Notes under the pieces: model-generated
What the model saw: only the letters and a program-made list of their open reading frames with translations
Databases searched by the model: none
Told to the model about the DNA's origin: nothing
Translations under genes and position numbers: made by a program
Source: Sulfurovum sp.
GTDB lineage: Bacteria; Campylobacterota; Campylobacteria; Campylobacterales; Sulfurovaceae
Length of the DNA: 13,491 nt
Direction: 5' to 3'
Assembly (NCBI GenBank): GCA_023955225.1
Contig: JAGSGJ010000046.1
Span: 1 to 13,491, forward strand
Shown: positions 6,717 to 13,491 of the stretch, one piece after another
Position numbering within the stretch: position 1 is the first letter of the stretch
How the letters are laid out: each line of letters begins with the position of its first letter

Positions 6717-8477
6717 ATGCAGCATAAATTTAAAATCCTTGTGATCCTCTGTATGTTGACTGCTCTTGTTGCTGATGAGATCGAATTACCCACACATGAG
6801 ATACATTTTACTGGAGAAAAACATTTTGAGGAATCTGACCTGCAAGATGCCTTAGGTGTGAAAACACCAAGTTTTTTTCAATTTTGGAAAGACGACACAC
6901 CTCGTATAAAAGATAAATTAATACCTTCTTTAATACCCTCATTAAAAAGCTTTTATGACTCTGAAGGATTTTATGATACCAATTTTACTATTCAAGAGAC
7001 CAACATTACCATTTTTGTGACCATCAGTGAAAATGAACCTGTAAGAGTTAGAGATATCAATATCTCGAGTGACTATAATATATCTTCTATGATCACTATG
7101 AAAAAAGGTGATATTTTTAGAGCCGAAACGTTTATAGCGACAAAAAGTAAAATGATTGCACAGTTACTCAAAGATGGGTATTGTAGTTATGATTTGGACA
7201 GTAAAGCCTATGTGGATCTAGATCTGCATACAGTTGATCTGCGTTATACCCTACACAAAGGGGGAATATGTACTTTTGGAAAATTAACAACATCAGGATT
7301 AGAAACCATAGATGAGCATGTCATTCAGTCACGTGTAAAAGCAAAAGAGGGTGAAAAGTATAGTACGGATCTCATACAGGATACATCTAATAAGCTTTAT
7401 GGATTGAATGCATTTGACAGTGTGCTCATTAATGTAGATAGAAAGTTTTATAATGTGGTCCCTGTAGATATCACCTTTACTGAGATGGAAAAGCCTTATC
7501 ATTTGGAAGCGGGTGCAGGCTATGATACGTATGTAGGAATGCGTGTTCTTGGCGAGATCACTAAACATAATTTTATGGATAATGCCCAGAGTATCACTTT
7601 TAAAGCTTCTTGGTCCCAAAGAGAGCAAATGGTCATGTTGAGTTATTTTAAACCAGCATTTATGGATATTTTTAATTACAACACTGACCTTGGAGGAAGG
7701 CTGGGATACTCCAATTTGGAATTTGAAGGATTTAGAGAAGAAAAAACATTTGTCAGAGGATTTCTAGAGTATCAGGAGCAAAGGGTCACCTTAAGAGCTG
7801 GTGTTGCTTTAGAAGATATTGTTATTACTGTTGTCGATAACCTTGATCCGGGAGATGCATTGTCACGTGCTGTAAATGAGGGTACTTTCCCTCTTTTATA
7901 CCCTTATGTAGATTTCATCTATGACGCAAGAGATTCTAAACTTAATCCGAAATACGGTTATTACCTCTCTGCTTACGGTGAATTTGGACTTTCTTATGAT
8001 GAGGAAGCGAGTGTATATTTGAAAACATTGTTTGAAGGCAGGATCATACATACATTTTCGGATCTTACCCTTGCTGCTGTAGGTAAAGTAGGTATAGTGG
8101 ATGTTTCAACCGAGGATGGTCTTCCTGAATCGAAGTATTTTTTTGGTGGGGGTTCGTACTCTAACCGTGCATACGGTTTTAGAGAGATCGGTGTGATCAC
8201 TTCTCAAACAGAATATACTATCAATGGGGCTTCAACTATGGCCAACCTTTCTTTAGAGGCGGATTACCCTGTATGGGGTGATATGTATGGAGCAGTTTTT
8301 ACAGATAATACGATGCTGACAGATGAAAGTTATAATTTCAAAGGAGAAGTCATTACTTCCGCAGGTGCTGGGGTTAGGTATATGACACCTATAGGACCAT
8401 TTAAACTGGATGTTGGGTTTAATGTCAATGATCCTTCACAGTACGGCATCTCATTTCAGATAGGACAATCGTTTTGA
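6717..8477 (+). CDS. tamA: Omp85-family outer-membrane translocation/assembly protein TamA
   Basis: A 586-residue outer-membrane protein of the BamA/TamA (Omp85) superfamily. It has an N-terminal signal peptide (about 1-19, cleavage after LVA), then about three POTRA domains between residues 25 and 255; the last contains TFGKLTTSGLETIDEHVI (186-203). A 16-strand barrel fills about residues 260-586. The conserved loop-6 motif appears as GGGSYSNRAYGF (477-488), with R484 in the place of the VRGF/Y arginine. The last strand ends GISFQIGQSF, with the terminal Phe needed for recognition by BamA. Three POTRA domains and the tamB gene immediately downstream favour TamA over BamA, which usually has five. 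GAGGAG at 6703-6708 fixes the start. Two mature-region cysteines (C156, C185) could form a disulfide. Confidence 0.9.
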   Translation: MQHKFKILVILCMLTALVADEIELPTHEIHFTGEKHFEESDLQDALGVKTPSFFQFWKDDTPRIKDKLIPSLIPSLKSFYDSEGFYDTNFTIQETNITIFVTISENEPVRVRDINISSDYNISSMITMKKGDIFRAETFIATKSKMIAQLLKDGYCSYDLDSKAYVDLDLHTVDLRYTLHKGGICTFGKLTTSGLETIDEHVIQSRVKAKEGEKYSTDLIQDTSNKLYGLNAFDSVLINVDRKFYNVVPVDITFTEMEKPYHLEAGAGYDTYVGMRVLGEITKHNFMDNAQSITFKASWSQREQMVMLSYFKPAFMDIFNYNTDLGGRLGYSNLEFEGFREEKTFVRGFLEYQEQRVTLRAGVALEDIVITVVDNLDPGDALSRAVNEGTFPLLYPYVDFIYDARDSKLNPKYGYYLSAYGEFGLSYDEEASVYLKTLFEGRIIHTFSDLTLAAVGKVGIVDVSTEDGLPESKYFFGGGSYSNRAYGFREIGVITSQTEYTINGASTMANLSLEADYPVWGDMYGAVFTDNTMLTDESYNFKGEVITSAGAGVRYMTPIGPFKLDVGFNVNDPSQYGISFQIGQSF

Positions 8478-11400
8478 AAGATATATTACTTTATGGACCC
8501 TTGCTTTGGATGAGAAAAGTGATTGTATATCTATTGATAACGGCTATAGTATTAGGACTTGTTCTTTATTTTATAGTTAATTCTGCTTTGGTTGTCAGAA
8601 AAGTGGCCAATACGTATGCGCCTGATTACAACATCACCTACAGTCGTATACATGGGAATGTAATTACGGGAGTGAAGATAGAAGATCTGGCCTATAATCA
8701 AGATTCTCTTGCCAAGCATATTACTTTGAAATGGAACCCTGCTGGACTCTTTAAAAAAACTATTATAGTCAATGCACTCCGGGTAGATAAAGGCAATGTT
8801 GATACGATCAAGACACTGATTTCCTCTTTCTCTTCTCTAGAAAATAATCAGAGTGAGGAAAGCAGCAGTAGTGAGTCTGTTGATATTGCTCTCAAGGTAG
8901 ATCATCTATCACTTAGTCTTGAGCCTTTTGTTGAACAGGGTATCACTGTTTCAGATGTGATGTTGGATGTGAAAGATGTACTGTATACAAATGATAATAT
9001 CGATATACGTAAATTGAATCTTCGTGCAGACACTAATGTCACTGATATCGTTTTGGATGCAAGTTCAAAAGATGGTCATGTCAATGTAAAAGAATTGACT
9101 ATAAAAGACATTGATGCACTAGCACTGCAAACCCTTTTTATATCTGACAGTAACGTAAGTGAGGAGACTGATACACTTGTTGCTGATGAAATGAATGCCA
9201 GTAATGATGAACCGGTACATCCTCTTCTCCCTAAATGGGTACACCTTGATAAATTGGAGGTCAGTTTTCTGCCTCTTGTGTATAAACCTATAGATATCAG
9301 AGTACTTAGTTTAAGTGGAAGTGACGCTGTTTTTGATGTAGAGAAGCTTATACTTCAAAAGGCGAACCTGAATTTGAACAGTAGTACAAACCTCAGTGAT
9401 ATACAGTATAAAGTGAAGGTGAAGAATAACAAGCTTATTGGAAAAGTGGATTTCAAACCTAAAAAAGCACTCTTTAAACTCTATGAACTACCTATAAGAA
9501 GAGAATCTGTGGGTGATATCGTTTTAGATTTAAATGTTTCTGAAACATTGGTAAGTACTGATTTGCAGATAAATATGGAACAGGTGCTTCAGGCTAAAGA
9601 GGATGAATTTAACTTTGATATCAATAATTTGCATTCATATGTAGCATATGATATTGTGGAAGGGAGTATCAAGGCAAAGAGTAATGTAATTCTAACAACG
9701 CCTTATGCGAAAGATGTTTTAGTAACCAATCTTTTTACAATGGATGAACACATACACTACAGTGGAGAGATACATGCCCAACAGATCATAGGTATTGATG
9801 CGAAATTTGTAAAACCTCTGAATCATTTACATATCATGTACAAAGGAGATGATCATAGTATAAAAACAGATATAGATTCTGATAACCTTCAAGGTACATT
9901 TATATCATCTGATTTTAAAAAAGCTGCATTGCATTTGGAAAATAAAGAGGCATTGGTTCTAAACGAATTTATAGAACTTCCTGAAGAACTGAATCAAACG
10001 AAAGCGAATATTACCATAGATGCACCATTGAGTTTTGAAGAGAATGCCACGATGTTAGCTTATGTGAAACTAGACTCTAATGTGGTGAAACTAGATGCAA
10101 ATGTAAGTTATAAAGACACATTAGAGGTAAAAACGCTTAGCCATATTCCAGAAGAGTCACTTTTACGCGCTTACAGTGAAGAACTAAAATGGGATAGTTT
10201 AAATCCTATTAAGTGTGATGTCGAACTTATAGATGGTAGTATCCAAAGTCAAATTACCGCAGGTACCTTAAGTGCTAAAGCAGCGTATGATCTAAACAGC
10301 ACAAGAGTAGAGGGTAAACTAACATTAGGCGGCTTAACTGCTGATGTATCTGGTATATTTGATGAAAAGATAACTGTAGATACAAAGATCAATTCTATGA
10401 ATGCCTTGACTGAAAGCGTTAAAAGTATTTATACCCTTGGGGATATCCCAGTGGTAAAGGGAAGTGCCGATATCTCTGTCGAACTTACGGAGATGAAAAC
10501 AGTAGATATAGTACTGAAGTCACCTGAGATCATGTATGCAGCAGATTCTAAAACAGAACACTACGTGAATGATATTGAGCTGGCAGTAAATTTACAAGAT
10601 CAAAAAGTTGTATTGGATCGTTATACTCTGACATATGCAGGTCAAAAAGTTTTTTCATCTAAACCCTCAACGGTTTTGTTTACTGATACAAATGTGACCA
10701 TTGAACCTTTTTGGCTCAATGATGAGTTAAAAGTAGTTGGCCAGTATGATCTTAAATCTAGAAAAGGAACCATAGATACAGAAGCTGAAAAACTGCATAT
10801 TATCCATGAGATCGTTGAACTAGACAATAAGATTGATATTAAAACTGTATTGGATGGAAATAAGACATCCGTGAATGGAAAGATCATTCTTTTGGGTGGT
10901 AATATCCACTATGACTTAAGTCAAAAGACCTATGCTTCCGATAGTGATATCATTATAGTTCAAGATATAAAAGAGAAAAAAGCAAGTCCATTTATGGATA
11001 ACCTTAGTGCCGCAGTACAGATAAAAACGCAAAAACCACTTATCTATAAAAAAGGTGATGTAGATATACAAGCTGTAGTAGATCTAAGTGTTTATAAAGC
11101 AGAACAGTCAGAACTAATGCTCTTGGGCTCAGTAGAGATACTGAAAGGAGGAAGCTACACTTTTGAGGGTAAAAGGTTCGTTTTAGATAAAAGTTTTGTC
11201 CATTTTACAGGTAATCCAAACAAACCACTGCTTGAAGCAAGTGTCAAGTATAAGTCACGGAATCATCTTATCACTATTATGGTTACTGGTTCTGCAGATT
11301 CACCAAACATTAACTTTTCATCCAAACCTTCTTTGACTAAAGAACAGATATTATCGATCATTTTATTTGATTCAGAATCTCGAGCAGGTACAAATAGTGG

Positions 11401-11665
11401 TGCAGATATGATGAAGATGATGGGAGGGGCCATGGCAAAGTCAGCCCTTTCAAATCTGGGTGTGCAACTAGATCATCTTGTTCTGGGTGCGGGTAACAGT
11501 ATTGAAGTAGGTAAGAAATTGACAGACGAGATAACAATCATCTATGTCAATGATGAGATTTCTAGCGTGGAACTCAAATATGAACATGGAAAACGTACTG
11601 AGAGTGTCATAGGTGTGAGTGAAGAATCACAGTCGTATGATATTATATACAAGAAAGATTTTTAA
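8474..11665 (+). CDS. tamB: Translocation and assembly module protein TamB
   Basis: A 1063-residue inner-membrane-anchored, periplasm-spanning protein that works with TamA in outer-membrane protein insertion and, as an AsmA-like bridge, in lipid transport between membranes. An N-terminal membrane helix (about 14-36) is followed by a repetitive beta-rich AsmA/TamB body with two acidic Ser-rich linkers near residues 117-135 and 225-245. The C-terminal DUF490 domain is clear, with GSVEILKGGSYTFEGKRF near 885-905, LTKEQILSIILFD near 954 and SIEVGKKLTDEITI near 1010. The family is often about 1250 long, so this is a shorter version. The start is TTG at 8474, overlapping the tamA stop, with AGGA at 8462-8465; an in-frame ATG at 8510 would remove 12 residues and is an alternative start. 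Confidence 0.93.
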   Translation: MKDILLYGPLLWMRKVIVYLLITAIVLGLVLYFIVNSALVVRKVANTYAPDYNITYSRIHGNVITGVKIEDLAYNQDSLAKHITLKWNPAGLFKKTIIVNALRVDKGNVDTIKTLISSFSSLENNQSEESSSSESVDIALKVDHLSLSLEPFVEQGITVSDVMLDVKDVLYTNDNIDIRKLNLRADTNVTDIVLDASSKDGHVNVKELTIKDIDALALQTLFISDSNVSEETDTLVADEMNASNDEPVHPLLPKWVHLDKLEVSFLPLVYKPIDIRVLSLSGSDAVFDVEKLILQKANLNLNSSTNLSDIQYKVKVKNNKLIGKVDFKPKKALFKLYELPIRRESVGDIVLDLNVSETLVSTDLQINMEQVLQAKEDEFNFDINNLHSYVAYDIVEGSIKAKSNVILTTPYAKDVLVTNLFTMDEHIHYSGEIHAQQIIGIDAKFVKPLNHLHIMYKGDDHSIKTDIDSDNLQGTFISSDFKKAALHLENKEALVLNEFIELPEELNQTKANITIDAPLSFEENATMLAYVKLDSNVVKLDANVSYKDTLEVKTLSHIPEESLLRAYSEELKWDSLNPIKCDVELIDGSIQSQITAGTLSAKAAYDLNSTRVEGKLTLGGLTADVSGIFDEKITVDTKINSMNALTESVKSIYTLGDIPVVKGSADISVELTEMKTVDIVLKSPEIMYAADSKTEHYVNDIELAVNLQDQKVVLDRYTLTYAGQKVFSSKPSTVLFTDTNVTIEPFWLNDELKVVGQYDLKSRKGTIDTEAEKLHIIHEIVELDNKIDIKTVLDGNKTSVNGKIILLGGNIHYDLSQKTYASDSDIIIVQDIKEKKASPFMDNLSAAVQIKTQKPLIYKKGDVDIQAVVDLSVYKAEQSELMLLGSVEILKGGSYTFEGKRFVLDKSFVHFTGNPNKPLLEASVKYKSRNHLITIMVTGSADSPNINFSSKPSLTKEQILSIILFDSESRAGTNSGADMMKMMGGAMAKSALSNLGVQLDHLVLGAGNSIEVGKKLTDEITIIYVNDEISSVELKYEHGKRTESVIGVSEESQSYDIIYKKDF

Positions 11666-11707
11666 GAACACTGCCTAGCCTAAAATTAAACTCCAGAGTG
11701 AAAAGGG

Positions 11708-12844
11708 CTATGAAAGTCTGTTTTTAAAATCCTCATACCCAAACTCTCGTACGACTTCTACAGACCCATCTTTTCTTTGTATGGCAATAGAAGGAAGTTT
11801 CACGCCATTAAAGGTAGTGGCTTTGACCATGGTGTAGTGCATCTGATCTTCAAAGATGACTTTGTCCCCTATGTTGAGTAGAGCATCAAAGCTGTAGTCT
11901 CCCATGATGTCTCCGGCTAAACAAGTGTTCCCTGCCAGACGGTACGTATGTGCTTTCTCTTCTGCATTCCCTGCACCTCTTACATCTGCACGGTAGGGCA
12001 TGATGATCGTGTCAGGCATGTGGGCTTCGGCTGAAGAGTCTAGGATGGCAATGTCCATACCATTGTGTACAATATCAAGTACAGTGGTGATAAGGGTACC
12101 TGTCTCCCATCCTATGGCTTCTCCCGGTTCAAGGTAGACATCTACATCATATTTTACTTTAAAGTCTTTGATGAGCTTTATGAGCTTCTGCGTATCGTAT
12201 CCTTCTCGTGTGATATGATGTCCCCCACCAAAGTTTATCCATTTCATCTGCGGTATGTATGAGCCAAATTTCGCTTCAAAATTTTTAAGTACATTTTCAA
12301 GGGCATCACTGTCTTGTTCGCAAAGTGCATGAAAATGCAAACCATCGCAGAGTTGTAAAACAGATTCATCGATATTTTCCAGTGTAGTACCAAGTCTGGA
12401 GTAGAGTCCGCAAGGATTGTATATCTCTTTGGGTGATTCTGAATACTCAGGGTTAACGCGTAGTCCCAGAGATAATTGTGGATTCACTTTTTTAGCCTGT
12501 GTTGAAAATCGATGGAATTGGGCAGGCGAATTAAATACCAGATGATGTGATATGGTGGCTATCTCTTCGATCTCTTCTTCTTTAAATGCAGGGGAATAGG
12601 TGTGTACTTCTTTAGAAAATGTCTCAGCTGCAAGTTTGGCTTCATGCAGGCCACTGGCACAGCATCCATCAAGATAGGGCTTGATCAGCGGAAAACTTTT
12701 CCATAAAGCATACCCTTTAAGTGCAAGTAATATCTTAGCGCCACTTTGGTGTTTAATGTTTGAAATAAGTTCAAGGTTTTTTTGTAATTTTTCTTCATCT
12801 AGCAGCCAACAAGGAGAAGGTAAAGTAAATAGTATATTTTTCAT
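11708..12844 (-). CDS. nspC: Carboxynorspermidine/carboxyspermidine decarboxylase
   Basis: A PLP-dependent fold-III (alanine racemase-type) decarboxylase that removes CO2 from carboxyspermidine or carboxynorspermidine, the last step of the alternative spermidine pathway used by Campylobacterota. At 378 residues it has normal length. PSPCWLLDE (9-17) opens the barrel, ALKGY (41-45) holds the PLP lysine K43, LHFHALCE (169-176) and NFGGGHH (204-210) follow, and EPGEAIGW (239-246) binds the phosphate. DSSAEAHMPDTIIMPYR (269-285) and CLAGD (308-312) complete the C-terminal active-site residues, with HYTMVKATTFNG (336-347) near the end. It closely resembles my memory of C. jejuni NspC along its length. 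It converges with tamB across a 42-base gap without a clear terminator, and diverges from the gene at 12931. No ribosome binding site precedes its ATG. Confidence 0.96.
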   Translation of the reverse strand: MKNILFTLPSPCWLLDEEKLQKNLELISNIKHQSGAKILLALKGYALWKSFPLIKPYLDGCCASGLHEAKLAAETFSKEVHTYSPAFKEEEIEEIATISHHLVFNSPAQFHRFSTQAKKVNPQLSLGLRVNPEYSESPKEIYNPCGLYSRLGTTLENIDESVLQLCDGLHFHALCEQDSDALENVLKNFEAKFGSYIPQMKWINFGGGHHITREGYDTQKLIKLIKDFKVKYDVDVYLEPGEAIGWETGTLITTVLDIVHNGMDIAILDSSAEAHMPDTIIMPYRADVRGAGNAEEKAHTYRLAGNTCLAGDIMGDYSFDALLNIGDKVIFEDQMHYTMVKATTFNGVKLPSIAIQRKDGSVEVVREFGYEDFKNRLS

Positions 12845-12855
12845 GACAAATTATA
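12845..12855 (-). promoter_or_regulatory. nspC -10 box immediately before the start codon
   Basis: On the - strand, TATAAT occupies 12855-12850 and is followed by TTGTC and then the ATG (12844-12842). A usual 5-7 base distance puts the transcription start at or within a base or two of the start codon. There is no purine-rich Shine-Dalgarno sequence. This implies a leaderless or nearly leaderless nspC mRNA, unless a further promoter lies upstream. Confidence 0.55.
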
Positions 12856-12910
12856 ACAATAGAATCTAAAATATTTTGTTATAATGAAGCAAATATTTTA
12901 GAATCAAAAT
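12850..12910. repeat. Nested inverted and direct repeats in the nspC / GGDEF-like divergent promoter
   Basis: Three repeats overlap here. ATTATAACAA (12850-12859) and TTGTTATAAT (12876-12885) are a perfect 10-bp inverted repeat that contains both divergent -10 boxes. TCTAAAATATTT (12865-12876) and AAATATTTTAGA (12891-12902) are a perfect 12-bp inverted repeat around the + strand -10 box. TAGAATC recurs directly at 12860-12866 and 12899-12905. The region is very A/T-rich, so some chance symmetry is expected, but the arm lengths are notable. It may be a regulator-binding region serving both genes. Confidence 0.55.
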
Positions 12911-12921
12911 TGAGAAGGGGA
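12880..12921 (+). promoter_or_regulatory. Promoter and ribosome binding site of the GGDEF-like gene
   Basis: TATAAT at 12880-12885 predicts a transcription start near 12892, inside the right arm of the 12-bp inverted repeat (12891-12902). AAGGGGA at 12915-12921 is a good ribosome binding site nine bases before the ATG at 12931. No -35 box is apparent. Confidence 0.6.
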
Positions 12922-12930
12922 TAGATCACC

Positions 12931-13428
12931 ATGGGAAATAGGGAAAATGAAAATCGTGCTGATAATTTAAGATTTAACGGGAAGGAAATTGAACTTGCTG
13001 TAAAAATGCTAGATAAATTACAAACTACCATTGATATTATTTATTATCTAATGGAGCATGAAAATGAACAGGCTTTTGTTCTTATGCTCATGACAGCAAA
13101 AGATATAGATTTAAATGCTTTGTTAGATAAAGAGAAGCGTGATACTGACATTTTATTTGAAATCGATAAGGAAGAATCACTCTATGTGATGCTGTGTCAA
13201 GATACAAAGGTAGACGGAGGATATCGGTTTGCAGAAAGAGTGATCCGCAATATCCAATTGGATAAGGGGACGGATATTTATTGTACAGAATTAGAAGTAA
13301 GAGCAACACATTACAGTCCTAAACAAGTGGTACTAAAACTACTTGAAACGTTTGTAAAAAGTAAACTACTGAATAAGTCTAATGAAATTGTGTACCTGGA
13401 ACGACAAACCAATGCATTTCGCATATGA
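12931..13428 (+). CDS. Small protein with a degenerate GGDEF-like domain
   Basis: A 165-residue cytoplasmic protein without signal peptide or membrane helix. The second half follows the order of a GGDEF (diguanylate cyclase) domain: KRDTDILFEIDKEESLYVML (69-88) matches the usual R-x-x-D-x-l-x-r-y-G-G-D-E-F-x-v-l-L stretch with GGDEF replaced by DKEES (79-83), then DTKVDGGYRFAERVIRNI (91-108) matches the following helix, and KLLNKSNEIVYLE (145-157) matches the closing K-x-x-x-x-N-x-V strand. With the glycines and the catalytic Asp lost, it is unlikely to make c-di-GMP; it could bind a nucleotide or a protein. The N-terminal half is helical and shorter than in true GGDEF domains. This is pattern matching by eye. 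The last eight or so codons overlap an antisense polyprenyl synthase fragment, so the true C-terminus is uncertain. Confidence 0.6.
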   Translation: MGNRENENRADNLRFNGKEIELAVKMLDKLQTTIDIIYYLMEHENEQAFVLMLMTAKDIDLNALLDKEKRDTDILFEIDKEESLYVMLCQDTKVDGGYRFAERVIRNIQLDKGTDIYCTELEVRATHYSPKQVVLKLLETFVKSKLLNKSNEIVYLERQTNAFRI

Positions 13429-13491
13429 ATCCAATGCTTTGAACTGGGCTTCACTCAAGTCGCTTGCGCTCAGCGCTACCAACTGGATACA
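13393..13491 (-). pseudogene. Internal fragment of a polyprenyl (farnesyl/geranyl) diphosphate synthase, cut off at both ends
   Basis: Read on the - strand from 13491, 33 codons give a sequence including VALSASDLSEAQF and YAKCIGLSFQV. This matches, from memory, the IspA-type region just before the second Asp-rich motif (E. coli IspA has VRLGALSAG... and YAESIGLAFQVQDDILD). The reading frame should continue with QDDILD, but at about 13392 the similarity stops and an unrelated HNFIRLIQ-stop follows, ending at 13366. The gene also runs off the window edge. The fragment is about 48% G+C by my count, clearly above its neighbours, and looks more like gamma/betaproteobacterial IspA than the Campylobacterota form. 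It is either a real gene remnant or an assembly artefact at a contig end. Confidence 0.65.

Noticed and set aside
11666..11707. Search for a bidirectional terminator between convergent tamB and nspC
   Set aside because: Only a 4-bp ACTC-CA-GAGT hairpin and a distant AGCC/GGCT pairing were found; neither is long enough and there is no suitable T-run.
13429..13491. The G+C-rich end of the window as a REP-like repeat or terminator (GCGCTCAGCGC)
   Set aside because: The - strand translation as a polyprenyl synthase fragment explains the sequence better, and the GCGCT/AGCGC pairing leaves a one-base loop.

Overview
The window looks like a chromosomal segment of a Campylobacterota bacterium (Epsilonproteobacteria in the older sense), of the Sulfurovum/Sulfurimonas sort. 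The reasons are an atpB gene detached from the other ATP synthase genes, a short 295-residue GpsA, an NspC that closely resembles my recollection of the Campylobacter protein, AT-rich DNA, and promoters with a clear TATAAT -10 box but no convincing -35 box. Genus is inference. The DNA is incomplete at both ends.

Layout. 1-167 is the 3' end of a DUF2400/TIGR02757 gene. 168-337 is non-coding and holds two short hairpins and the atpB promoter. 338-2628 is a tight + strand operon: atpB, a 93-residue two-helix membrane protein, a ThiE/TenI-like protein and an exported DUF3108 protein. A new -10 box precedes gatB (2668-4098). After a 59-base gap with a hairpin come a voltage-sensor-type potassium channel with RCK domains and gpsA, which overlap by four bases, then tamA and tamB, also overlapping. 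nspC (11708-12844) runs on the - strand, convergent with tamB. A short AT-rich divergent promoter region with nested inverted repeats separates nspC from a 165-residue protein that I read as a stand-alone degenerate GGDEF-like domain (12931-13428).

How the genes work together. Most are housekeeping: proton translocation (AtpB), amidation of mischarged tRNA (GatB), phospholipid precursor supply (GpsA), export across or into the outer membrane (TamA/TamB), and polyamine synthesis (NspC). I see no complete undescribed multi-gene system.

The most unusual part is the right end. The last ~100 bases read on the - strand as a well-conserved internal piece of a polyprenyl (farnesyl) diphosphate synthase. 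It breaks off abruptly inside the 3' end of the GGDEF-like gene. It is richer in G+C and looks proteobacterial rather than campylobacterial, so it marks either an assembly chimera or a real rearrangement. The nspC/GGDEF-like promoter region, with a probable leaderless nspC transcript and a symmetric operator-like repeat, is the next most interesting place. No tRNA, rRNA, CRISPR array or insertion sequence was recognised.
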